From: Candidatus Eiseniibacteriota bacterium
GTDB taxonomy: Bacteria; Eisenbacteria; RBG-16-71-46
Assembly: GCA_023249815.1 (NCBI GenBank)
Contig: JAHFBX010000137.1
Span: 1 to 7,382, forward strand
DNA: 7,382 bases
Direction of reading: 5' to 3'
A program made the translations under genes and the position numbers. Shown one piece after another: positions 1-6,176 of the stretch. Position 1 is the first letter of the stretch. Each line of letters opens with the position of its first letter. The notes beneath the pieces were generated by a model, which was not told the DNA's origin, searched no databases, and saw only the letters and a program-made list of their open reading frames with translations.

Positions 1-1296
1 CGAGCGGAGTGAGAGCGCCTCCAACACGGCTCCGGCGCGCAGCAGCGCCACGCCGCCGCCCGGCACGATGCCCTCGGCCACCGCGGCTCGCGTCGCGGCC
101 AGCGCGTCCTCGAGCTGCGACCGCCTCGCCTGCCGCTCCACGTCGGTGGGCGCGCCCACGCGCAGCACGGCGACGACACCCGCGAGCCGGGCGAGCCGCT
201 CGCGCATGGCGTCGCGCTCCGCCGTGGTCGAGGCGCCGCGCGTCTCGCGTTCCAGCTCGTGCATGCGCGCGCGCACCGTCTCGGTGCGCCCGCCGCCGCG
301 CAACACGATGGTGTGCTCGGTGCTGGCCGTGGCGCGCCACGCGCGACCGAGGTGTTCGGCGCGCACGCTTCCCGCGCCGAGCCCGGTGGCGTGGCCGAAC
401 AGCGCCGCGCCGGTGACCAGGGCCAGGTCCTCCAGCAGCTCGCGGCGTGCCGTCGCCGATCCGGGCGCGCGCACCGCCACGCCGGGCGCCGTGCCGCGCA
501 GCCGGTTTACGACCATGACGGCGAGCGCCTCGGTCTCGATGTCCTCGCACACGCACAACAGCGGCCGCTGCTGCGAGCTCGCGAGCTCCAGCGCCGGCAC
601 GATGTCCGCGGCGCGCGTGAGCACGCCGTCCACCACCATCACGAGCGGATGCTCGAGCACCACCTCCATGTCCTCGGCATCGGTGACGAAGTAGGGCGAG
701 ACATAGCCGCCCGCGAAGCGCACGCCGTCCACCACTTCGAGCGTCACGCCCATCCCCGGGCCTTCCTCCACGCTCACGACGCCGTGGTGCCCGACGGTGC
801 GGAGCGCCTCGGCGATCATCTCGCCGAGCATGGGATCGCCCGCCGCGAGCGACGCCACGCGCATGACATCGCGCTCGTCCTCGAGCGGACGCGCCTGCGA
901 CGCGAGGTGGGCGAGCGCGGCCGCGACCGCGGCATCGATGCCGCGCCGGATCGCCACCGGGTTGCCGCCGGCCGCCACCGCAGCGAACCCATCGCCGACG
1001 ATGCGGTGCGCGAGCACGGTCGCGGTGCTGGTGCCGTCCCCTGCCTCCTGCCCGGTGCGGAGCGCCACCTCGCGCAGCATCTGCACGCCCATGTTCTCGA
1101 ACGGGTCGGGCAGCTCCAGCTCGTGCGCCACCGCGATGCCGTCGCGTGTGATCGCGGGCATGTGACCGTGCGCGCGGTCCAGCACGACACTCCGACCGCG
1201 AGGCCCGAGCGTGATGCGCACGGCACTCGCCAGCTGGTCGATTCCGCGCCACAGCGCGCGGCGGGCGTCATCGTCGAAGCGGACGCGCTTCCCCAT
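1..1296 (-). CDS. Divergent GroEL-type (Hsp60, group I) chaperonin, C-terminus beyond the window
   Basis: The reading frame starts at ATG 1296 and runs open off the left edge, giving 432 residues of an expected ~540; the missing part is the end of the C-terminal equatorial domain and tail. Recognisable GroEL blocks occur in order: TLGPRGRSVVLD (29-40), ITRDG (49-53), FENMG (66-70), AGDGTSTATVLA (85-96), GGYVSPYF (196-203), EALAVMVVNRLRG (256-268), LEDALAATRAAVAEG (395-409) and GGGVAL (413-418). By the E. coli scheme the ATPase aspartates D52, D87 and D398 are present as D52, D87 and D397, and binding-surface residues Y199, Y203, F204, L237, L259, V263 and V264 have matches. It should therefore be an ATP-driven cytoplasmic folding chaperone. 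Odd points: hinge G375 is V374, the APGFGDRRK motif reads APGSATARR, and the segment TISAN (149-153) reads SLAAG. No groES lies directly upstream, unlike a normal groESL operon. I infer a specialised paralogue; the gene symbol is left empty because it may not be the housekeeping groL. Confidence 0.95.
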   Translation of the reverse strand, partial: MGKRVRFDDDARRALWRGIDQLASAVRITLGPRGRSVVLDRAHGHMPAITRDGIAVAHELELPDPFENMGVQMLREVALRTGQEAGDGTSTATVLAHRIVGDGFAAVAAGGNPVAIRRGIDAAVAAALAHLASQARPLEDERDVMRVASLAAGDPMLGEMIAEALRTVGHHGVVSVEEGPGMGVTLEVVDGVRFAGGYVSPYFVTDAEDMEVVLEHPLVMVVDGVLTRAADIVPALELASSQQRPLLCVCEDIETEALAVMVVNRLRGTAPGVAVRAPGSATARRELLEDLALVTGAALFGHATGLGAGSVRAEHLGRAWRATASTEHTIVLRGGGRTETVRARMHELERETRGASTTAERDAMRERLARLAGVVAVLRVGAPTDVERQARRSQLEDALAATRAAVAEGIVPGGGVALLRAGAVLEALSLRS

Positions 1297-1305
1297 GCGA
1301 GACAG

Positions 1306-1312
1306 TCTCCCT
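1306..1312 (-). promoter_or_regulatory. Ribosome binding site of the chaperonin gene
   Basis: AGGGAGA on the minus strand lies 9 nt before ATG 1296 and supports that start. It overlaps a short perfect inverted repeat, GAGAC-N1-GTCTC, at 1299-1309. I see no convincing -35/-10 promoter pair in the gap upstream. Confidence 0.6.
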
Positions 1313-1322
1313 GCCGTGGCGG

Positions 1323-1338
1323 CCCCGAACCCGCGGGG
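1323..1338 (-). other. Small GC hairpin in the chaperonin 5' leader
   Basis: CCCCG (1323-1327) is the exact reverse complement of CGGGG (1334-1338), with a 6-nt loop. It lies between the larger hairpin at 1351-1371 and the chaperonin ribosome binding site. Part of it (1326-1335) is a 10-bp sequence, cgaacccgcg, repeated exactly at 1348-1357. In DNA this GC-rich a 5-bp stem can easily arise by chance, so function is uncertain. Confidence 0.3.
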
Positions 1339-1350
1339 ACGCTTCGACGA

Positions 1351-1371
1351 ACCCGCGCGGATCGCGCGGGT
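1351..1371 (-). terminator. Strong stem-loop after the membrane glycosyltransferase gene, possible terminator
   Basis: A perfect 9-bp all-but-one GC stem, ACCCGCGCG/CGCGCGGGT, closes a 3-nt loop at 1360-1362. It begins 11 nt past the TAA stop at 1383-1385 and sits in the only non-coding gap of the window (1297-1382). There is no U-tract after it on the minus strand, so it is not a textbook intrinsic terminator. U-less hairpins of this kind are proposed as terminators or mRNA 3'-end stabilisers in GC-rich bacteria. It could instead shape the leader of the chaperonin mRNA. Confidence 0.45.
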
Positions 1372-1382
1372 CCCTCGCCCAG

Positions 1383-3233
1383 TTATCGGCGCGGCGGGTT
1401 CGAGGATTCACGGGAACGTCGGACGCCGGCCTTGCTCCGTTTGGGCTTTGGATTCAGCACTTGTGCGGGCACGACTCCGTGGACCGCCTCGATCAGCTCG
1501 GGTGGCGCCCCGGGGCGTCGCGCGGCCTCGCGGAACCACTGGTAGGCGGTGTTCGTGTCGCCGGCCTGCATGAATGCTGACGCGGCGTCGAACGCGTAGC
1601 CGCTGCTGTCCGGATAGGCGATCGCCAACCGTCGGAACTCCGCGGCCGCCGCCCGCCAGTCGCGCCCGCCCGCGAGCGCCGAGGCCAGCGAGAGCCGGTC
1701 GGTCTGCCAGCGCGGATTCGTCACGCGCTCCGCCGAGTCGGCGGCCGCGGTCGAGGCGATCGATAGCGTGTCGTCCGCGGCGTCTCGCTTCACCTCGAGG
1801 AACTTGCCCGCCTCGTCCATGCGGAAGAACAGGTCCGGGCCCGACGGTTCATTCGCGGCACGCGGCGTGTACGCGCTGTAGTAACCGCCTTTCAACGTCT
1901 GGTCGCGGTACCATACGCGCACCGCGGGGCCGTCGCCGGCGAGGAACCCGACGTTGTTCGGCAGCCGGACGAACCACAGCCTCGAGTGCGGTGTAACGGT
2001 CGGGTGCGCCGTCATGAGGTTCTGCTTGATGTCCGCCACGAACGCGCCCGCCCGCCGCTGGTACGCGGCCTCGCCCCAATCGTCCGACAGCGTGGCGGCG
2101 CGACCGGCACCGATCACCGCGAGTACCGCCAGGAACGCCATGGCGAATCCCGACTGCCGGGCGAGCAGTCGCCCGATGCCGAGCCAGGCGCCGAGTGCCG
2201 CGAACTGCGCGTAGTAGACGTGCCAGCCGAGTCCCGGCAGCAGGAGCGGCACGGTGCCGAGCAGCCACCACGCGAACGCAAGAGGCAGCACGCCACGCAG
2301 GCGCGCCGCGCGCGTGCCGCCCAAGATGTCGGACGGTCGCGCGTCCGGGCGCGCGAGCAGTTCGAGGAACGCCACCACGAGGAACGCGCCGCGCACCGCG
2401 TCCCACCACACCGTGCGCCAGCCGCCATCCGGCGACGGCCAGAGGTCGAGCGACACCACGGCGAGCGCGCTCTTGAGGAGCGCGGTCCATGGCGCCACCG
2501 CCGCGGGTGACGGTGGCAGCGGGGCCACGGTCTCGCCCCACAGCCGGCCCAGCACGAGCGGGTGAGCGAACGCCCACGTGAGCCCGACCAGGAGCGCCGG
2601 CGCCATGCGCACGACGGACTCCTGCCACGGCCGCCGCGTCACCCACATGTCGTGCGCGAGAAACAGCAGCGGCAGCGGCGCCGCCGTCTCCTTGCTCGCG
2701 AGCGCCGCCGCGTACGCCAGCGTGGCCCAGCCCGGGCGGCCCGCGCACCATGCGAACAGCGACAACACCGACAGCAACAGCATCCACAGGTCCTGGGCGC
2801 CCGCGGACCACAGCATGAGCAGCCCCCAGCCGGGCAGCGTCACCGCGCCCGCCACCGCGACGGCCGCCGCCGGAGCCCCGGCCAGCCGTCGCGCGAGCGC
2901 CCAGTACGCGGCGAGCACGCCACCCGAGAGCACGAGGCTCGCGAAGTGGAACGGCCATTCGACCGGGCCGAACGCGTGCTGCAGCCACCAGTAGTGGAAC
3001 TCCCGTGACCACGGCCGCCACCAGTGGAACGCGAGGTGCGTGAAGCCCCACAGGTTCGCGAAGCTCTTGTGAGCGACGTGATCGAGGAACACGTAGTCGT
3101 CGTTCAGGAACGGCAGCCCGAACGCGTCTCGGAACCGCGCGAACAGAAACAGCACGAGCAGGCCCAGGCCCACCGCGCGTCCCGCGGGGAGCAGGGTCTG
3201 CGCGTGCCGGCCGCGCCCGCCTAGCGTCGCCAT
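1383..3233 (-). CDS. Polytopic membrane protein, GT-C-type glycosyltransferase-like with C-terminal TPR-like tail
   Basis: This 616-residue protein has roughly ten hydrophobic segments between residues 17 and 380, then a soluble region of about 235 residues. Just after the first membrane segment is NDDY (44-47), matching the acidic motif of the first external loop in GT-C polyprenyl-phosphate-dependent glycosyltransferases. It is followed by an aromatic stretch with WWRPWSREF (71-79) and by ASKETA (179-184), a loop motif seen in bacterial and TMTC-type GT-C proteins. Residues ~515-575 form about two TPR-like helical pairs (AAAEFRRLAIAYP; AYQWFREAARRPGAP), and the tail is Arg/Lys-rich. The likely role is transfer of a sugar from a lipid carrier to an envelope acceptor, but donor and acceptor are unknown. 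The frame is open back to 3626, but the extension is unlike a real protein and lies inside the propeller gene. ATG 3233 overlaps that gene's stop by 13 nt. It has no good Shine-Dalgarno sequence, so coupled translation is likely. The assignment to GT-C is moderate; the membrane topology is clear. Confidence 0.85.
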   Translation of the reverse strand: MATLGGRGRHAQTLLPAGRAVGLGLLVLFLFARFRDAFGLPFLNDDYVFLDHVAHKSFANLWGFTHLAFHWWRPWSREFHYWWLQHAFGPVEWPFHFASLVLSGGVLAAYWALARRLAGAPAAAVAVAGAVTLPGWGLLMLWSAGAQDLWMLLLSVLSLFAWCAGRPGWATLAYAAALASKETAAPLPLLFLAHDMWVTRRPWQESVVRMAPALLVGLTWAFAHPLVLGRLWGETVAPLPPSPAAVAPWTALLKSALAVVSLDLWPSPDGGWRTVWWDAVRGAFLVVAFLELLARPDARPSDILGGTRAARLRGVLPLAFAWWLLGTVPLLLPGLGWHVYYAQFAALGAWLGIGRLLARQSGFAMAFLAVLAVIGAGRAATLSDDWGEAAYQRRAGAFVADIKQNLMTAHPTVTPHSRLWFVRLPNNVGFLAGDGPAVRVWYRDQTLKGGYYSAYTPRAANEPSGPDLFFRMDEAGKFLEVKRDAADDTLSIASTAAADSAERVTNPRWQTDRLSLASALAGGRDWRAAAAEFRRLAIAYPDSSGYAFDAASAFMQAGDTNTAYQWFREAARRPGAPPELIEAVHGVVPAQVLNPKPKRSKAGVRRSRESSNPPRR

Positions 3234-4300
3234 TCCGCGAGGAACACGTTGGTCTCGCCCGGCACGCGGCCGCCGCGGTTCGCGCAGAACACGAGCCAGC
3301 GGCCGTCGGGACTGAACATCGGGAACGCGTCGAAGTCTGGATCGCGTGTCACGGGCGCGGGCTCGCCGCCCTCCGCCGGCACCAGGTAGAGGTCGAAGTT
3401 GCGGCTTCTCGGGTTCTCGAAGTTCGATGCATAGAGGATGGCGCGGTCGTCGGGGGTCCAGTAGGGCGCGAACGAGGCGCCGGGCTTGTCCGTGATGCGC
3501 CGGGGCTTCGTGCCGTCGGCGTGCATCACCCACAGGTCCATCTTCGACGGCTTCACCAGGTCCTGCGCGAGCAGCGTACGGAACGTGGCATTCGCTGCCG
3601 AGTCGTCCGTGCGATGCGTGCGCCACACGATGCGCTTGCCGTCATGCGAGAAGAACGCTCCACCATCGTAGCCCACCGAGTGCGTGAGCCGTGTGAGCCC
3701 CGAGCCGTCGAGTTTCATCTTGTACAGGTCCACGTCACCGTCGCGCTTGCTCGTGAACACGAGCCAGCGCCCGTCCACGCTCACCGTGCCCTCGGCGTCA
3801 TAGCCCGGATGGTCGGTGAGTCGGCGGAGATCGCTGCCGTCCAGGCGCGTGCTCCACAGGTCGTACGTGGGGTAGAGCGGCCACACGTAGCCCTGGCTCA
3901 TATCGGGGTTCGGCGGGCAGGAATCCCCACCGGCATGCGTGGATGCGAACAGCACGCGCTGGTCGCCATCGTAGAAGTAGCCGCACGTCGTGCGGCCCCG
4001 TCCGGTGCTGATGCGCGTGCGCGCGCCGGTCGCCAGGTCCATGACGTACTGCTGGTCGCACGGCCACTCCTCGCCCGACCACTGCCAGATGAGCTTGCGT
4101 CCGTCGTGGCTCCAGTACGCCTCCGCGTTCTGGCCGCCGAACGTGAGCTGCCAGAGGTGCGCGAGATGGCTCTCGCCCGGCCGAATGAGCGAGTCCACGG
4201 CGAGCGCCGTCGGCGGGATGGTTCGCAACGGCGCTGGTTTCGGCGCGGCGGTGACGAGGAACACGAGCAGCGCCGCGGCGGCGACGAACGAAGCACGCAC
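3221..4300 (-). CDS. Exported TolB/PD40-type beta-propeller protein
   Basis: The 359-residue protein starts with an uncharged hydrophobic signal sequence (about residues 4-19, with a TAA cleavage-like site), so it is probably periplasmic or secreted. It is built of PD40/WD40-like blades as in TolB, seen as repeated xxDG(R/K)xxxx strands: SHDGRKLIW (64-72), SVDGRWLVF (174-182), SHDGKRIVW (218-226), TPDDRAILY (282-290) and SPDGRWLVF (330-338), with DLYKMKLDGSGLTRLT (191-206) as a full repeat core. It has no Pal-interaction or TolB N-terminal domain that I can identify and no catalytic domain, so it is probably a binding scaffold; ligand unknown. Four cysteines (81, 106, 128, 339) could form disulfides in an oxidising compartment. 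The start is GTG 4300, one base after the peptidase stop, with AAGGAGA 7 nt upstream. Tight linkage to a peptidase fits a shared role in peptide handling, but that is inference. It is not tolB itself, since no tol/pal genes are nearby. Confidence 0.9.
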   Translation of the reverse strand: MRASFVAAAALLVFLVTAAPKPAPLRTIPPTALAVDSLIRPGESHLAHLWQLTFGGQNAEAYWSHDGRKLIWQWSGEEWPCDQQYVMDLATGARTRISTGRGRTTCGYFYDGDQRVLFASTHAGGDSCPPNPDMSQGYVWPLYPTYDLWSTRLDGSDLRRLTDHPGYDAEGTVSVDGRWLVFTSKRDGDVDLYKMKLDGSGLTRLTHSVGYDGGAFFSHDGKRIVWRTHRTDDSAANATFRTLLAQDLVKPSKMDLWVMHADGTKPRRITDKPGASFAPYWTPDDRAILYASNFENPRSRNFDLYLVPAEGGEPAPVTRDPDFDAFPMFSPDGRWLVFCANRGGRVPGETNVFLAEWRR

Positions 4301-4301
4301 G

Positions 4302-6176
4302 TCAGGGTCTCCTTCCCAGTGTGGCCACGAGATCCAGATCCTTCCCTCCCCGCTTCACGGTGATACGCACCTCCTGCCCCGGCTTTCGCGTGCGCAGCGC
4401 AAACGTGTAGTCGTAGATGTTGTCCACACGGATACCGTCGAAGCGCACGATGACGTCGTTTGCCGCGAGCCCGGCCTGTTCGGCCGGGCTTCCTTCGCGC
4501 ACGCCCGAGAGCAGCACGCCGCCCTCGGTCTGCATGTAGTCCGGAATGGTGCCGAGCCAGGCGCCATAGCCGCCACCGCCAGCGATGCGGCCCGGGGAGG
4601 CGTCCGAGCGCGCCTTGGTGAAGCTCACGCGCGGCCGCGTGTCGAGCGACTCCACGAGCGCCTGCGCGAACCTCGAGACGCGCGCGAGGCCGGTGGCGTT
4701 GATCTTGTCCCACGTGTCGCTCGGCTTGTGATAGTCGGCGTGCGCGCCCGTGAACAGCATGAGCACGGGGACGTTCTTCTTGTAGAACGACTGCTGGTCC
4801 GAGGGACCGTAGCCATCCTCGCTCGTGCGCAGCGCGAACCTCGCCGCGGGGACGTCCTGGTTCACCGCACGCACGAGATCGGGGAACTCGCTCGACGTGC
4901 CCACGCCCATGACCTGGAGCTTGTCGTCGCGCAGCCGGCCCACCATGTCGAGGTTCATCATGGCTTCAACCGTGGGCAGCGGCCTGGGCGGCGCGTCGGT
5001 GAAGTGCGCCGAGCCCACGAGCCCCATCTCCTCGCCGCTGAACGCGGCGAACACCAGCGTGTGAGCAGGCTTCCAGCCGGCACGCGAACGCGCCGCCAGG
5101 CGCTCGGCCGCGGCGAGCACGGCGGCGACGCCCGAGGCGTTGTCGTCGGCTCCGACATGCGGGAGGTGCTGACTCGGCGCCAGCGACGTGCGTCCGCCGT
5201 AGCCCAGGTGGTCGTAGTGCGCGCCCATCACCAGCGTGCGCGCGCTGTCGCGGCCCGCGAGCATCCCGACGACATTGCGCGTGATGGCACGCGAGCGGCG
5301 CACGTTCAACGTGAGGTTCACGCTGTCCGGCAGCGCGAGCGAGTGTGGCCGCCGGGCATCCTCGATGATGCCCTGCGCGCGCGTGAGGTCCAGTCCCACC
5401 CGGGCCAGAAGCGCGTTTGCGGCCTCCTCCGAGACGGACGCGGCCAGGAGCCCGCTCGTCATGTAGCCCTCGCCGTCGCGCGCCGGCGGGCGGGGCGGCT
5501 CGCCCGCGTGCCAGCGTGGCCCGTTCACCGCGAGCAATCCGAGCGCGCCGTGCTCGCGCGCGTTGATGGCCTTCGTGCGCAGGTCGGCGAACGGCGTGGT
5601 GAACGTGCCGTCGAACCGGCTCGTGCTGTCCATCTCGCCCGGCTCCTGCGTCAGCACGAGCACGATCGCGTCGTGCGCGTCGAGCCCGGCGTAGTCGTCC
5701 CACTCGTAGCCGGGCGCGGTGATGCCGTAGCCCGCGAACACGACACGGGCCAGCGCCCGGCCATTGCTGCTGAAGCCAAGCGGCTGGAGCGAGTCGCCGA
5801 GCGCGAAGCGAGACGCGCCCACCTCGAGCGCGCACGGCTCCTCGGGGACGACCCCGGTCGTGACCTCGAACGACTGGAACCAGCCACCGCTGTCGCCCGC
5901 GGGCGCAAGCCCCGCAGCCCGCATCCGGTCCGCGATCCAGCGCGCCGCGGAATCGATGCCCGCGAGCCCGACGCCACGGCCCTCCCAGCGAGGGTCGGCC
6001 AGCGTCCTCACGTAGCCGCGCACGAGCTGGGTGTCGCGCGCCGAGAGCGCGGGCGCCGCGGCACGCGGTCGCGTCGCCGCGCGCGGCGCCGGCGTGGCGT
6101 GCGCGAGCGTCAGGAACAGCGAGGCAAGCAGAAGAGGCGACAACACGACGGCGCACCGCCGGGCGGCATCGTTCAT
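4302..6176 (-). CDS. Exported M28-family zinc aminopeptidase with PA-like and PDZ domains
   Basis: The 624-residue protein has a signal peptide (residues 1-27, ending AHA), an N-terminal M28-associated segment (about 47-110), a PA-like insert (about 138-255), the zinc peptidase domain (about 298-512) and a PDZ domain (about 545-621). The di-zinc site is complete: H320 in GAHYDHLG, D344 in GADDNASG, catalytic E382 and ligand E383 in SGEEMGL, D410 in NLDMVG and H483 in DYHKPSDT, with D322 as the usual orienting aspartate. M28 enzymes with this layout remove N-terminal residues from peptides outside the cytoplasm; the PDZ domain, with GSPAEQAGL (562-570), may bind substrate C-termini. The linker YGAWLGTIPDYM before the PDZ is typical of this subfamily. 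An in-frame GTG at 6191 is possible, but ATG 6176 overlaps the coaX stop as ATGA and has GGGAGG 7 nt upstream, so I chose it. The signal peptide carries an Arg pair (R6-R7) just before the hydrophobic core. The exact peptide substrate is unknown. Confidence 0.95.
   Translation of the reverse strand: MNDAARRCAVVLSPLLLASLFLTLAHATPAPRAATRPRAAAPALSARDTQLVRGYVRTLADPRWEGRGVGLAGIDSAARWIADRMRAAGLAPAGDSGGWFQSFEVTTGVVPEEPCALEVGASRFALGDSLQPLGFSSNGRALARVVFAGYGITAPGYEWDDYAGLDAHDAIVLVLTQEPGEMDSTSRFDGTFTTPFADLRTKAINAREHGALGLLAVNGPRWHAGEPPRPPARDGEGYMTSGLLAASVSEEAANALLARVGLDLTRAQGIIEDARRPHSLALPDSVNLTLNVRRSRAITRNVVGMLAGRDSARTLVMGAHYDHLGYGGRTSLAPSQHLPHVGADDNASGVAAVLAAAERLAARSRAGWKPAHTLVFAAFSGEEMGLVGSAHFTDAPPRPLPTVEAMMNLDMVGRLRDDKLQVMGVGTSSEFPDLVRAVNQDVPAARFALRTSEDGYGPSDQQSFYKKNVPVLMLFTGAHADYHKPSDTWDKINATGLARVSRFAQALVESLDTRPRVSFTKARSDASPGRIAGGGGYGAWLGTIPDYMQTEGGVLLSGVREGSPAEQAGLAANDVIVRFDGIRVDNIYDYTFALRTRKPGQEVRITVKRGGKDLDLVATLGRRP
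4308..4314 (-). promoter_or_regulatory. Ribosome binding site that fixes the GTG start of the propeller gene
   Basis: AAGGAGA, a near-perfect Shine-Dalgarno sequence, lies 7 nt before GTG 4300 and inside the last codons of the peptidase gene. It makes GTG 4300 the preferred start and suggests strong re-initiation after the peptidase stop at 4302-4304. Confidence 0.75.

Noticed and set aside
1297..1382. CIRCE/HrcA operator or heat-shock promoter before the chaperonin
   Set aside because: No TTAGCACTC/GAGTGCTAA arms and no convincing -35/-10 pair can be seen; the gap is dominated by GC hairpins.
259..1545. A 428-codon open frame on the plus strand
   Set aside because: It is antisense to the chaperonin and crosses the gap into the glycosyltransferase-like gene. 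It is His/Arg-rich, with no domain and no clear ribosome binding site.
1849..3051. A 400-codon minus-strand frame inside the membrane protein gene
   Set aside because: It is an out-of-frame shadow rich in Arg/Gly/Val/Ala, while the frame it overlaps has clear membrane segments and motifs.
3234..3626. Possible 131-residue N-terminal extension of the membrane glycosyltransferase-like protein
   Set aside because: The extension is Arg/Pro/His-rich low-complexity sequence in an alternate frame of the propeller gene. Starting at ATG 3233 puts the first membrane segment near the N-terminus, as expected for GT-C proteins.
4966..6156. A 396-codon minus-strand frame inside the peptidase gene
   Set aside because: It is a shadow frame of Arg/Ala/Gly-rich composition; the true frame carries all zinc ligands.
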